From NCBI RefSeq assembly GCF_023065955.2, contig NW_026622897.1, forward strand, positions 7,693,001 through 7,757,000: a stretch of 64,000 nt of DNA, given 5' to 3'. The DNA comes from Ursus arctos (taxonomy: Eukaryota; Chordata; Mammalia; Carnivora; Ursidae). The translations under genes and the position numbers were made by a program. Within the stretch, counting starts at the first letter, position 1. Each line of letters starts with the position of its first letter. The notes under the pieces were generated by a model. It was not told where the DNA came from and made no database searches. It worked only from the letters and a program-made list of their open reading frames with translations. Of this stretch, positions 44,458-56,353 are shown piece by piece.

Positions 44458-44856
44458 GGAATATTATTCAGCCATAAAAAGAATGAAATCTTGCCATTTG
44501 CGACAACATGGTTGGAGCTAGAGAGTATAACGCTAAGCAAAATAAGTCAGTCAGAGAAAGACAAATATGATATGATTTCACCCATATATGGAATTTAAGA
44601 AACAAAGATACAAGCAAAGGAAAAAAAGAGAGACAAACCAAGAAACAGACTCTTGAGAATGAACTGATGGTGACCAAGGGGATGAGGTGAGGGATGAGTG
44701 AAGTAGGTGATGGAGATGAAGAGTAGACTTACCTTGATGAGCACTGAGTCATGTACGGAATTGTTGAATCACCATATCGTACACCTGAAACTAATTTAAC
44801 ACTGTATGTTAGCTGTATTGGAATTAAAATAAAATTTTTAAAAAGAAAATGGAAGG

Positions 44857-45605
44857 AAAACCATTTTTAGAAGCTGCAAGAAAAAGAGGAGAAAAGAAAT
44901 CATGATATGAAGAGAAAATTTTGAGCTCTAGAGAAATAGAGATCAGAAAGCCAAGATATTAAAAAAAAAATCAAAAGAGAGTGAAAGAAAGATGGAAAGG
45001 GGCAGACAGGAAGAACTGAGAAGGCTCTCAGAGCTGTCTTGCTACAAGAGCGACTCATCCAAGAGCTCTGTGACCAGGAAGGAATTCGTGGAAGCAGAGG
45101 TCTGACAGCTCAGAGGGCTGTAGAGACCACAGCTTTGATTTGGAACCAGGGTAGACTTGGGGCAAGGCTTTGATTATTCGGACATGAAAACAGTGAAGAC
45201 AATACTGCAGTTTTCATCTGGTAAACATACCAAAGGTGAATCAGATTTAAAGGGCACCGTTGAAGATCTGACTGTTGTGTTCATTTGTGCCAGTTTGCCA
45301 TGATTACACTTCGTACCTTTAAATTCTTTTATCCCGGGACCTTCTTAGAGTTCATTTTTGCATCCTAAGTGGCTGAGTGCGAGTGAGCTACCACACGAAG
45401 ACCCCCGGGGCAGCACACTGCTGGAGAAGTGAAACGCAAAGGCACAGATCAAGCGAGTGGAATTCTAGGAGGGTCCCCTGTTACTTTGGTTGATGGCAAA
45501 AAGAATCAGTTGGAGAACCTTCTGTTTGGGGGCTCCTTAGAGATTTTTGTTTTTCTTACAATGCTAAACATTAAACCTAATGAAAGACATCTTAAGGTCA
45601 AAGAA
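44857..45605. other. Unassigned stretch
   Basis: A-rich and purine-rich near 44870-45000; no recognised repeat or exon beyond that. Confidence 0.5.
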
Positions 45606-45684
45606 TGTGGTATAGATAGAGAGATAGAGAGAGAGATATATAATGTATATGTAATATATATACATATATGTATGTGTGTGCTTC
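45606..45684. repeat. GATA/GAGA to TATATG microsatellite
   Basis: A compound simple repeat: 'agatagagagatagagaga' followed by TATA/TATG alternation ('atatatacatatatgtatg'). Confidence 0.9.
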
Positions 45685-45704
45685 TTTTTTATTTATCTGT
45701 TTTC

Positions 45705-46175
45705 CCAGCAGGAAGCAGATGGCACACTCAAACAGGATAATTGAGGAGACTTTAATGAAGGGACTACTCACAAAGAAGGCCACTGGGTCAAGGGAAACCA
45801 GGATTGGTGGAGCACCTTGGAGCTAGCAATAGTAGAGAGCTGCCACCTCCCCTAGGTCTAACCAGGCAAGGAGAGAAAGCATTTACAGAAACTCAATGAG
45901 ACCTACAGCTGAAGACGAGGGCTGCCCAGGGCAACAGCAGCCTTGACCTCTGGTCTAGCCACTGCCAACCCACAGCCCAGCAACAAGGGCTCCTGGGAGA
46001 ATAAATACCTTGATCTTCTTTTCCTTCAACCTCAACTTTTTGTTATACATTACTGATACTCTCGTTGGCTGACCCTGACCAGATACCAAGGGGCAAGGGA
46101 GCTTAGTCGATTCAGTCCAGGGAGGTCAGGCTCTTGGGACACAGAGCGAGGAGGTGAGTGAATCTGGAGCACCCA
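45705..46175 (+). repeat. Probable old interspersed repeat, family not named
   Basis: Phrases in order: 'gataattgaggagactttaatgaaggga', 'tagcaatagtagagagctgcc', 'ggctgcccagggcaacagcag', 'tgggagaataaataccttgatc', 'tgaccagataccaaggggcaaggga' and 'cagtccagggaggtcaggc'. They resemble a dispersed mammalian repeat with 'gccagagggcaagggagcc ... gcagtccgcaggggtcagcc'. I cannot name the family. Confidence 0.4.
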
Positions 46176-47145
46176 GGACCTTGCTGCTATGTCTGGACAT
46201 CTGGTAGTCACGGTAGTCACCGTGTCCTCTTACTCCCTGGCACACACCACCCTCCTTTGTGTCCGTGCTGGAGTGCCCTGTTGCCACCTCTCCTGTGGAC
46301 CTACATCCTCTCAACCTTAAAGACTCTGGCTGCACAGATGGTTTACACAGCAAACCTTGCATCTTGGGTACAATTGTGATGTCCACTCAAATGACCAGTA
46401 AGGTTTTGGAAAGCCAGGGCCATAACTGTCTCTAGCAGAGAAGGCAGCTTATTTCCAGCAGCCTGCTCAGCAGAAACCGTCACGTGATCCTCACTGCCCC
46501 GGCCTGAGCCTCTGCAGACAATCAGCTTGCCATGCAATCAGGGAGAGAGGCAGCATGCCCATGAGAACCCGGAGCTGTCTGTTACATTTTTGTCCTCCCT
46601 GCCTATTCCCTATGCCCTGCCTCCCCTAGTCACATGATCCTTGACCACTGTGGTATCAATCCAGCCTGCACAGGGACTTGTCGTCTATACAATGCACTAA
46701 CACTTGTCAATTTGCTGCCATCATTTAAAAGTCAGGAGATGCCACATAATCTTGGTGTACTGGTGGATTTTTTTAGAAAATGGGACAATTTGGCAACACT
46801 GCTTCCCAGTCTTTTGTGATGGCGGCCAGCTGGAGCGGCACAGCGATGCTCCTTCGAAAGGAGCGCATGCTGTCCAGGCCATTCATTATACTCCCCATCT
46901 AGCCTGCCTTCCTCCCTGACAGTAGCTGACCTTTCCTCCAACTATCCAAGTTTGCAAGCCCTGCTTTATGGGCAGCTCGCTGCTACAACTCTCCCTCCCC
47001 ACTTCCTGCTTTCTGACCAGTCATCCCTTGCAGATCCTGTGCCTAATCCTTTCTGCTTAATTGTATGAAGCACTCAACCTACTATAAACAAGCTCATCTC
47101 TTCTCTCAGCCCCATTTTACAATATCTCTTCCATTCCCTTCTGTT
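46176..47145. other. Unassigned stretch
   Basis: No nameable repeat or exon. Small frames on both strands conflict. Confidence 0.5.
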
Positions 47146-47890
47146 GTGGGTTGAATTGTGTTCCCCCAAAAGATATGCTGTAGTCTGAACCCCCGTATAT
47201 GTGAATGTGACCTTATTTGGAAATAGGGTCTCTGCAAATATAATTATATTAAGATGAGGTCATACTGGATTAGGGCGGCCCTTATAAGGGGAGAGAGGTT
47301 TGAAGACACGGAGGATACACAGAGAGGGTCAGAGGGAGTTGGAGGCAGAGACTGGAGTTATGGTGCCATGAGCTGGGAAATGCCAAGGATTGCCCACAAC
47401 CACCAGAAGCCAAAAGAGGCCTGGAGCCTTCAGGGGGATCAGGGCCTTGCTGACACTTTCATTTCAGACTTCTTGCCTCCAGAACATAGAGGGAATAAAT
47501 TTCTGTTGTTTTAAGCCACTGTCTTTGTAGTACAGTTGACCCTTAAGCAACACAGGTTTGATCTGCATGGATACACTTATATGTGGATGATTTTCAGTAA
47601 CGATAAGATAGTTCTATAAATGTATTTTCTTTTTATGGTTTTCTTAATACAATTTTCTTTAGCTTACTTTATTGTAAGAATACAGTATAAAATACATATA
47701 ATATAACAAAGTATGTGTTAATCTGTGTTATCAGTAAGTCTTCTGCTCAACAATAGGCTCTTAGTAGTTAAGTTATTGAGAAGGTCAAGAGTTATCCACA
47801 TATTTTCGACTGCATGGGAGGATAAGTGCCCTTCCCCCCCATGTTGTTCAAGGTCAACTGTATTTTGTTGTGGCAGCCCTAAGAAACCGT
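47146..47890 (+). mobile_element. MLT1-like LTR split by a Tigger-type element
   Basis: Sense-oriented MLT1 pattern at 47146-47532: 'ttgtgggttgaattgtgttccccc', 'gtgaccttatttggaaatagggtctctgcaaat', 'aagatgaggtcatactggattaggg', 'cttgcctccagaacata', 'aataaatttctgttgttttaagccact'. It resumes at 47863-47890 with 'ttttgttgtggcagccctaag', which is exactly the next MLT1 text after 'gtctttgtagta'. The insert is the Tigger-type element at 47533-47860. Confidence 0.85.
47533..47860. mobile_element. Tigger-type nonautonomous DNA transposon
   Basis: Ends are inverted repeats: left cagttgacccttaagcaaca, right complement cagttgaccttgaacaaca. It is flanked by TA on both sides (47531-47532 and 47861-47862), the target duplication of Tc1/mariner-pogo elements. 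The interior ('gaatacagtataaaatacatata', 'gtgttatcagtaagtcttc') matches the short internally deleted Tigger family seen across placentals (Tigger2-like by memory). No transposase frame. Confidence 0.88.
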
Positions 47891-48099
47891 TATTACTCCT
47901 CTCTCTCACTGAAACTGGGATTTCCTCTTGAGATGCTTACAAGGGTGCTTCAAGGATTGACATTCTGTTGGTGCCAGGCCTCTCAAGGTAAATCAAGTGG
48001 AAGCATCTCTTCCTCCCTGGTCTCAGACTTTGACCAGAGAAGGCAGCTGGAAGCATTAAAGGCACCGTGAGAAGACCAGGAAGGAAGTTCTCTGCACAG

Positions 48100-48238
48100 A
48101 TACCTTTTGGTGCAGAAGTTAAGCTTGCTTGAAAGCAGGCATTCATGAGAGTTGTGTTCCCTGCTGTAGCCCCAGCATTTCTACAGTGCTGGCATATAGT
48201 CGGCATTTACTGAATGTTTGTTGAATGAATGAGTGTTA
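48100..48238 (+). mobile_element. L2 3' end fossil
   Basis: 'ctgtagccccagcatttctacagtgctggcatatagtcggcatttactgaatgtttgttgaatgaatgag' in pieces at 48161-48234 is the L2 terminus. Confidence 0.75.
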
Positions 48239-49999
48239 GCGATTACAGCCTTCGGAAAGCATAAACTTTGTCTCTGGCTAAGGCTCTAGGCCTTGCATGC
48301 TGATCGACTTGACCCAAAAGTGTGAGCTAGATGCATGCTTACTTCAGTGGATAAATGCCATTTCTTTGAAACATTGTAAATGAAAATCCAGTTTCATGGT
48401 AGAAATATAGGAAAATTAAAGGGTAGAACTGAAGATTAATTGGACTAAGACCTACTGTTCTCAAATGATGGTTCTCTAATTTCCTACAATAGTTTTTATT
48501 AAACCAAAAGTTTGAATATTTAAATAAATAGTTAAATACACATTTAAATATTTAAATAGATGTAGTTACAAGAAATGTGTTATCTCAGTCTGGGCAAAGG
48601 CAACAGACACTCAAGACAAGAGGCCACATGGTAACAGGCAAAATGTGGGAGCAGGATGTGCCTTCCCATCACCTGATGTGATGTGGGGCACTGGGCCAGA
48701 TGGGTTCCAGCTTTAACTCCTTGTCTAAACTCGCTGCTGACTCTTGGCAAATTGGAAGTCTCCACTAATTACCAAGAAATTACGAGTACTATATTGATTT
48801 AGAAGGTTTATGATTTGGCTATTTTTCAAATGCCTGCAATTGCTTTGCTGTTACAAATTTGACACAACACAACAGCAGAAACCTTATTTTTTCACTAGCA
48901 CCAAATTTTGGTAAAATGTATAAAATTTGATTTTTTTATAAACATCGAGTACTCCTAGTAACAAATATTCCCCAAATATAGCCCTTCAATTGTAGATAAA
49001 TGTGCATAAAGTAAACACACTCTACTTTATGCAGTATTCGAAGACAAACAATCTCTGAGTCACTCAGAACTGATGTTTGCATAGAATGTAATCCCAGTGG
49101 AAAGCCATGTTTAAATAATAAAAATATTTTCCTGTGAAGTTTTTGATAAAGGCTGAACTGAAAACAAAATAACTCATATTTGTACAGCTAAAACAGAAAT
49201 ATTTTTTAAATCCTTTTTTTGGGAGCTCCTTAGTGAATTTTATTTCTAAATTCTGAATTCCTTTTGCGAACCCTACTCTAGAAGCGGAGATTTTCAAGTG
49301 CTTCTGGCTATAGGCTCTGGGTGAGGATCGCTGGGTCTCTTAGGGGACAGGAAGCATAGGAAGTGTTGGCTCAGACAAAGGCACCATGTTAAGTTCTTGG
49401 GGCCCACATGTCAGTAAGAGCAACAATCCTAGTCACTCTCCCTGGAGCTGTCCTACCGTCAGGGGAGGACCATCCCATTACACAGGCTTCTGTCCTCCTG
49501 TGAAAGAATGTCAGGGCCAATCCTGCCATGCCTCATACCCATTATCCCCCAAATCTCATCTCCATCCTGTTCCCTCTATGACTAATTCTGACCAAACCCT
49601 TCAGCCGGGTCCTTGGACCTTCCAACCCTCAATCAGCAAACTCCCCTGTGTCTTCTACTTCTTTTCTTGCCTTAAACGAAAACCTGGCCGTATCCTATTG
49701 AGACTCTCTGGCCCCACACCCTCTCAGCCCTCTGCAAGTAGCTCCACATTCTTCTGGTAGGAGTCTTTGGGTCCCCAGTGCTCCCTCTCAAACCACTGTC
49801 CCCATATTCTTGATCTTGAAAGGCCCTCGACACCTTCTCCCTCTCCTCACTGCTGAAATCCCCACAACTTGTAATCACGTCCCTCATTTTTTGAAGAATT
49901 CGACTCCTAGCCATGGAAACCTTTGTCCTCCCCCCCAAATCATTATCATTCTCTGTTGTCTCATATGGGCTTTAAACCACGAAGGAGGCAAGAATACAT
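48239..49999. other. Unassigned stretch
   Basis: 48.4-49.3 kb is AT-rich. 49386-49960 is pyrimidine-rich on the plus strand, with a 124-codon open frame (49386-49760) rich in Pro and Ser that has no known motif; low-level resemblance to L2 sense text is possible but not convincing. Confidence 0.45.
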
Positions 50000-50530
50000 G
50001 GCGAGCTGTTCAATGTGACTAATAGTCAAGCAGATGCAAACAAAACCCATCAGTTTCAACACTGTGGGATCGGCAATGTTTATGACATGATGAGCCTGAT
50101 CCCGTTGAGTGTGTGGAAGATGTGGACACGTGAGAATCCTCACCCACTGAAGAGACTGTACATTGGTGCAGCCACAGTAGAGAGCCAATTTGTCATAAAA
50201 GCCAGGTTGGAGATAAACAAGCCCAGAAATAGTGCTTCTAGATACATGTGCGTGGAAACAAACATGGCAAAGTTGATTTCATTATTGTTTATTCCAGTAT
50301 GAGAACCCAAATGCCATCAACAGATGGAGGAAGGATTAACTCGGCATATTCATACACTGGAACAGTACATAACAATTAAAATACACATACAAAACAATAA
50401 ACAGCAATTTGGATGAAGGTTATCTCTGGGGTAAGAAACAGGATAGTGTGGCTGGGGAAGCATGCAAATGCGTCTTCATCTATACCTATTATATTTTATT
50501 CATTATATTAAAAAGGAGGAGAGAAACATG
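50000..50530 (+). mobile_element. Fossil L1, ORF2 end and 3' part
   Basis: Decayed sense L1: 'gtgtggaagatgtggacacgtgagaatcctcacccact', 'gtacattggtgcagccac', 'gcttctagatacatgtgcg', 'ccaaatgccatcaacagatgg', 'cagtacataacaattaaaat', and a UTR with 'ggaagcatgcaaatgcg'. All frames broken; an old copy. Confidence 0.7.
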
Positions 50531-52094
50531 AAACAATTTAACCTGAGTAACAAGCAAATTTAAAATGAAAAAAAAAATGTTCAGTCAATTCCTCTTGGCA
50601 ACAAGATTGGAAACCTCAGATGACTTAAGAATTTCAAATAATCTCTCAGCAACATAAATGCTTTCCACAGAGGAAGAAAGAAAAATGTTTGGCCGTTATT
50701 CAGTTAATTGTATTGGTGTTAGACATCTAAGTTTAAAATTTGCATGAAATTAATTCACTTGAGGAATCACTTATTCTTGGGTATTTAATACTGATCACAA
50801 TTACCAAATAGCAGTCAGACCCCCACCGCACTTTGTACTATATGGAAACAATCTTATGCAAGCACAGACCTCCAAAAGGGTTCAGCAAAAAAAAAAAAAA
50901 AAAAAAGTAATTTGTTTCTACACCTGGCCTTACTTAAGGAAAGCAATGCTTTATTTATTCAACATCATTGTGAAATGAAGTGTTTCAAATAATTTTACGC
51001 CTTTAAGTGCCAAGACTTTTTTTTTATTAATAATTTTAACCACTTGGATTGAAATCACTTTTAGAAAGCTGTTACATGTGTGGGTGTTTTCTCTCCCCTT
51101 TCTTAAGACAGTAGACACAATATGCTTCAGGTTTTCACGTTGACCTGGGGTCAAGATCAGTTAGGCTGCTAATCCCATTTTGTCATATAATCCCAGAGGC
51201 CCCTTGTCCACCTCTGTCTCCCGGAAATGCATGTGGTAGCAGTACTCAATCGGTGACTGGTTTCTCCAGAAAATTGCTCTTTTTCATGGACATCGAAGCC
51301 CTTACTTCAGTCAGCTTCTCTGAGCCTGAGTCACCTCTACCCCAAACTCACAGACATCAATACCCCTTTATTCCTGTGATGCTTCTTGCTGGTCTTGTCC
51401 ATATTGCATAATTATCATCGCCAAAATCAATAGCAGTAATCTGTGCGTAAGGACGGCTTATCCCGGTGGTAAATGACTACAAGGCTGGGGGTTTGAGTTG
51501 TCGTGTTTGTTTTAAGCTCATGTCCTCCTCTACTCTCAGGCTGTCAGCCTCCCGCAATGCTCCTTATTCCCCCTTTCTAATTTGCTGATTGTCAGCCACC
51601 TGGGACTAAGAAATTAGGTAATTTATTCTAAAATAAGGACAAAGAGGCCATTCCTGACAGGGTAGAGTCTTTCCTCTGAGGGAAGTGTGTAAGCCTGGGT
51701 GCATGTGTGTCTGTTTCTCGCTCCTCTACGATGCCCCAGAAAATCAAGTCGCTAGAGGCTCTGTCTGGATGGCGAGGCGCTGCTAAGCACAGAGCCACCC
51801 TCTGCCAATCAGGCGAGCCCACGCCAGGGGCTCATTAGCACCGTTATGGAATTTGCCTTTGTTCTGATTCCGTCCCTGAACACACAAGATGGCATTTGAT
51901 ATTAGTTCTTTCTTATTCTCAAATTTTTCAGAAAAAATTCTGGTAACCTGGGATGTTTTCTTAAAGAACTCCTGACGGATCGCGAAGTCATCCATTGTAA
52001 TTGCGACTCCATGCTGGATGTTGTAAGTTGCCAGTAGCCTTGACTAATTCCACTTACCTACGAACCAAGTTTTAAGTGCATGTGCCACTCTCCA
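50531..52094. other. Unassigned stretch
   Basis: Includes the A run at 50887. On the minus strand 51783-52038 is open for about 85 codons and begins near MDDFAIRQEFFKKTSQ; I do not recognise it (see findings). Nothing else assigned. Confidence 0.45.
50887..50907. repeat. A homopolymer, 21 bp
   Basis: A run of 21 A without an identifiable retroelement body in front of it. Confidence 0.9.
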
Positions 52095-52265
52095 AGCCAG
52101 TGGGTAGCAAAGGACAGCCTGCAGGCCGAACGCTGGCAGTTTTATAAATAAAGTTTTATTAGGACTCCCTTCATTAGTTTATATATTCCAAGACTGCTTT
52201 TATGCTGCAGTGACAGAGTTGAGTAGTTGAGACAGAGACTGGCCCAGAAAGCCTAAAATAGAGAA
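52095..52265 (+). mobile_element. Probable DNA-transposon fossil
   Basis: 'gggtagcaaaggacagcctgcagg', 'taaataaagttttattaggactccc', 'ctgcttttatgctgcagtgacagagttgagtagttgagacagagactgg' in pieces and 'agcctaaaata' match a well-known placental repeat ('aaataaagttttattggaacacagcc ... gagttgagtagttgcgacagagacc ... aaagcctaaaatatt'). Family name not recalled. Confidence 0.65.
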
Positions 52266-53369
52266 AAAGCTAACCTACTCCTGATCCAGGTTAATTAGTC
52301 ATTCTCAGCTAAACTGGTTTATTTCCACAAAGAGGTGAATTCCAACAATATCTTTCTTTTTTGAAATGCAAACATGGAAAAAAATGTAAAATAATCAGGT
52401 TACTAAGCAAATGCTCAATAATTTCTGAACTATTTTAATGTTGTCGGTCAGTGCCTCACGGCTGACGTTGTTCACCCTGGACAAGGGCGGTTCTAGGCAG
52501 CCGTGGAGACTACATAAGCATCTCCCAAGAACACCAACGATGAGACCTTCTAACCACAGCGCCCCAGAGGGTGCACGCTATCACTCTGTCTCGATATTAA
52601 AGTAAGATAAGAGGCAGAGAATACCCTAAAAAGTACTTGTTCTATTCAGAGTAAGACATAATAGATGTGGTGTTAGACCCACGGTTTGGGAAAATTACAA
52701 GCCCTAAGGAATAGCTGCTAATTAATAGACTGTAATGTTATTAAGGAAAGCTAAAGTGTACACTTTTAAAGAAAACAAAACAGAAACGTTATTTGGAACT
52801 ACTCATGTTATATTTGGGTTATAGCTATAAAATATTAAGAAAAGGAAATACAACATAATTCCTTCCTAAATGTGGCACCAGAAAGTAGAATTAACACATA
52901 ATATTTTTATACTTGATGATACATTTCAAGTATTTACTTGTTGGATATACTTACAATGTTTGAGGTACATGATCTGACCCATGCTAACCCAAGTGCATGA
53001 AATAACTATTTAAATGCTGTATGAGTTCTAACATAGTTATGTGTTGGACACACATATTGAATAGGCCCATTGAGTGGGATTTCACTGAAACTCAACTTTA
53101 TTTTTGTCTCCCCAATGCCCTTTGAAACTGTTCAGTGAATGAAGCTTTGCCCCTGCACTAGATAAAAACTCAGCAGGTCTCCTTTCTCTTCCTTCTAAGG
53201 TGATAGACACTGCCATAGTCACTTTAACAAAATCCAGTCAGATTTCGGATTAATTAGAGTCCAGGTCGGGACTTTAACCAATACTTCAGTCTCCGCTCAA
53301 ACTTCCACATGTACCTTATGTCCACAGAGTCCCTACTAAGGACAGGTACTGTGGATTCTACCTAAAAAA
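52266..53369. other. Unassigned stretch
   Basis: Ordinary to AT-rich DNA, no recognised feature. Confidence 0.5.
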
Positions 53370-54625
53370 TGAAAAGCTACAATCATCGAAACAGCATGGT
53401 GCTAGTGAAAGAACAGGAGCATACAGATCAGAACAGAACAGCAAGTCCAGAAATAGGCCCAAGCAAAGGCAGGCAGCTGATCTTTGAAATACAAGCAGCA
53501 GGTCAATGGAAAAATACGGTCTTTTCAACAAATGGCACTGGAACAATTAGATGTACGTAAATACACACACTCACACGTGCACACACACATGCATACACAC
53601 CCACTCACGCTTACATGTGTGCCCACACACCCACTTGCATGTGCACACACACACAGACCTAGACACAGACTTTATATCTCTTACAAAAATTGACTCAAGG
53701 ATAGACCTAAATGTGAACTGCAAAACATAGGATTTCTGGAAGAAAACGTAGTAGAAAATCTAGATGACCCTGAGTTTGGCATGAATTTTTAAATACCACG
53801 TCCAAAGCAAAATCCATGAAGGAAGAACTTGATGGTAAGTTGGAATTTACTAAACCTAAAAACTTTTGCTCTGCAAAAGATGCTCTTAAGAGAATGAAAA
53901 GAGAAGTCACAGATTGTGGGGAAAAAATCTTTGCAAAACACTATCGAATAAAGAACTTGTGTTCAAAATAAAACAAAAAAAAAATTCTTAAAACTCAACA
54001 ATAAGAAAAAAAAAAACAATCCAAGTAAAAAAATGGGCAAAATATCTGAGCAGACACCTCACCAAAGAAGGCATATGGATAGCAAATAAGCATATGAGAA
54101 GATGTTCAACACTCTTTGTCATTAGGAAATTGCAAATTAAAATGTTGAGATATAACCGTACATCTATTAAAATGGCTAAAATCCAAAAACACTGACAATA
54201 CCAATTGCTGGCAAGGGTGCAGAACAATAACACATTCATTCATTGTTGGTGAGAATGCAAAAGCGTACAGCCACATGGGAAGAAAGTTTGGCAGTTTCTT
54301 AGAAAGTTAAATATAGATTTTTTTTCATATACTCTTAGGTATTTACCCAACTGATTTAAGAAATTTATGTCTACACAAAGATCTGCACACGAATGTTTAT
54401 AGCAGCTTTATTTATAATTGTCAAAAACTGGAAGTAACCAAGATGTCCTTCAATAGGTAAATGGATAAATAAATTTTGCAACATCCATACAATGAAATGT
54501 TATTCAATGATAAGAAGAAATGAGCTATCAAGACACAAAAACACATGGATGAATCTTAAATGCATATTGCTAAGTGAAAGAAGCCAGTCTGGAAAGGCAA
54601 CCTTCTGCATGACTCCAGTTATCTA
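53370..54625 (+). mobile_element. Fossil L1, ORF2 second half
   Basis: Sense L1 from the 'ctacaatcatcgaaacagcatggt' section (53380-53400, equivalent to the 'TKTAWYW' codons) through 'gcaggtcaatggaaaaatacgg', 'gatttctggaagaaaacg', 'gcaaataagcatatgagaagatgttcaac' and 'gaatgtttatagcagctttatttata', ending near 54625. Older than the copies at 4890 and 43147. A CA-rich expansion interrupts it. Confidence 0.85.
53560..53672 (+). repeat. (CA)n-rich expansion inside L1
   Basis: About 110 bp of CA, CACT and CATG words ('acacacactcacacgtgcac', 'cccactcacgcttacatgtg') placed between ORF2 codons at 'aattagatgtac' and 'tatctcttacaaaaattg'. It is an expansion within the element and not part of any L1 consensus. 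Confidence 0.9.
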
Positions 54626-54811
54626 TTTTTTTTCTCACATCCCACTTTGGTAACCAGCATATTTTGTATCTTAATGTCTTAGTTGAAACTTCAGTGTTAA
54701 TGTCCTGCTGTAAATTTATATAAGCACATATTTGGGGGCCAAGAAATATATATCCATATGATAATTCTAAATATAAACCTACTAACTTTATATGTTACAT
54801 TAGCCAGATTT

Positions 54812-55128
54812 CAGTTCACCCTTGAACAACCCAGGTTTGAACTGCACGTATCCACTTACATGCAGATTTTTTGCGGTACAGTATTACAAGTCTATTTTCC
54901 TTATGATTTTCTTAACATTTTCTTTTCTGTAGCTTCACTTATTGTAAAAATGTAGTATATAATACATATAACAAAATATGTGTTAATTGACTGTTTATGT
55001 TATCAGTAAGGCTTCTGGTCCACAGTAGGTGATTAGTGGTTAAATTTGGGGGGAGTCAAAAGTTATACCAAATTTTCTACTGTGCAGGGGTCGACGCCTC
55101 TAACCCCATGTTGTTCGAGGGTCAACTG
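54812..55128. mobile_element. Tigger-type nonautonomous DNA transposon, second copy
   Basis: Same family and orientation as 47533-47860: left end cagttcacccttgaacaac, right end complement cagttgaccctcgaacaac. Interior landmarks 'ttccttatgattttcttaac', 'atgtgttaattgactgtttatgttatcagtaagg' in pieces. TA follows the right end (55129-55130); the left TA has mutated to TT. Confidence 0.87.
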
Positions 55129-55935
55129 TAAAAGCTCTTCAAGGGCTGTAATCACGTCTTCTACTACTTTGTAACATACACACATACACAAACACATTCT
55201 TGCATGAAGAAATGTACTTTCTGTCCCAAAATTGACTCAATAAATACCAGTAGTTGACTTGTTGATGATATATCTGTATACTTAATTCTGCAAAAGCAAT
55301 CAAGCCGGAATCTGTCATTGGAACACATAATTTGAAGCCAGAACTTAACTTCTGAGTTTCCAGCAAATCACAGGTCGAATACTTGAAATTGGTTAATACA
55401 ACTGTCTTCACAGAAAGACCCAGATCAGACAGTCAACGCTGAAGATCAGTGCGATGACCAAGGTCACATTCAGAGCAAAGTGAACACCCTAACAACTACC
55501 ACGAGACCCAGGTAAAGTGTTACCTGTAGCATATGATGTGTGAGATTAACCTTCTAACTGACAGTTTAGCCCCTCTAGAATTAGTAGACGCAAACTTCAA
55601 ACTCAGGTGAATGCATCATTTTTACCCACACGCTAGCAAACCAGCTCAGCTCATCCTGAAGTATAGAACAGTGGGACCCATGGTTTCCTTGGGTCAAAGG
55701 GAGATCCGACGGGTTCTAAACAGTTCTTCTTCTGTGGGGGATGCAGTTTGCCCTTTACAGCCCCTTCTCTCACAAGGTGTCCCAAATTCTTCACCTTCCA
55801 TTCACAGGCTTGCGAGGACCGGGACTGTAGGACCACAGGCTATGCATAAGTGGTGGGTGGATTCATGGGTAACAAGGACCAACCACTCACTTCATCCCTA
55901 ATGCTCACCGAGCCTGGGTTTCTTCCCCTCCCCAC
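55129..55935. other. Unassigned stretch
   Basis: No nameable repeat. A 96-codon plus-strand frame at 55611-55901 has no motif. Confidence 0.5.
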
Positions 55936-56353
55936 TTCAAACACTTCTTCTCTTTTTTTTAATAATAATTTTTTATTACTTTTATTTATTATTTGTATTA
56001 TTTATTATTATTATTTATATAATTATAATTTATTATTTATTATGTTAGTCATCATACAGTACATCCTTAGTTTTTGCTGTAGTGTTCCATGATTCCATGA
56101 TTTTTTATTATTTTTATTTATTATTTTTATTAATTTATTATTTATTATTATTATATAATTATAATTTATTGTTTATTATGTTAGTCACCATACAGTACAT
56201 CCTTAGTTTCTGATGTAGTGTTCCATGATTCATTGTTTGCATATAACACCCAGTGCTCCATGCAATACGTGCCCTCCTTAATACCCATCACTGGCCCTTC
56301 CCAATCCCCCACCCCCTCCTCTCTGAAGCCCTCAGTTTGTTTCAAACACTTCT
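55936..56353 (-). mobile_element. Short L1 3' end with internal duplication and 13-bp target duplication
   Basis: The flanks are exact: ttcaaacacttct at 55936-55948 and 56341-56353. The insert (55949-56340) starts with a T run (the reversed A tail), then AT-rich text and the reversed carnivore L1 UTR ('gttagtcaccatacagtaca', 'cacccagtgctccatgcaat', 'gccctccttaatacccatca', 'ctctgaagccctcagtttgt'), the same UTR type as in the L1 at 4890-7014. About 130 bp at the 3' terminus (55971-56100) is repeated at 56101-56231. Confidence 0.93.

Larger units (their letters stand above)
43147..44844 (+). mobile_element. 5'-inverted L1 with 12-bp target duplication
   Basis: One insertion in two parts: antisense ORF2 at 43147-44282 and sense ORF2 end plus 3' UTR at 44283-44844. 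Exact flanks gaaaatggaagg lie at 43135-43146 and 44845-44856, which proves that both halves entered together. The antisense half ends (in L1 terms) with 'gaaaacactaattcaaaagg' and 'atagatgc', while the sense half starts a little upstream with 'caaagaatataaaagcacta', so about 40 bp of L1 is present twice, once in each orientation. This is twin priming with a small overlap. Confidence 0.95.
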
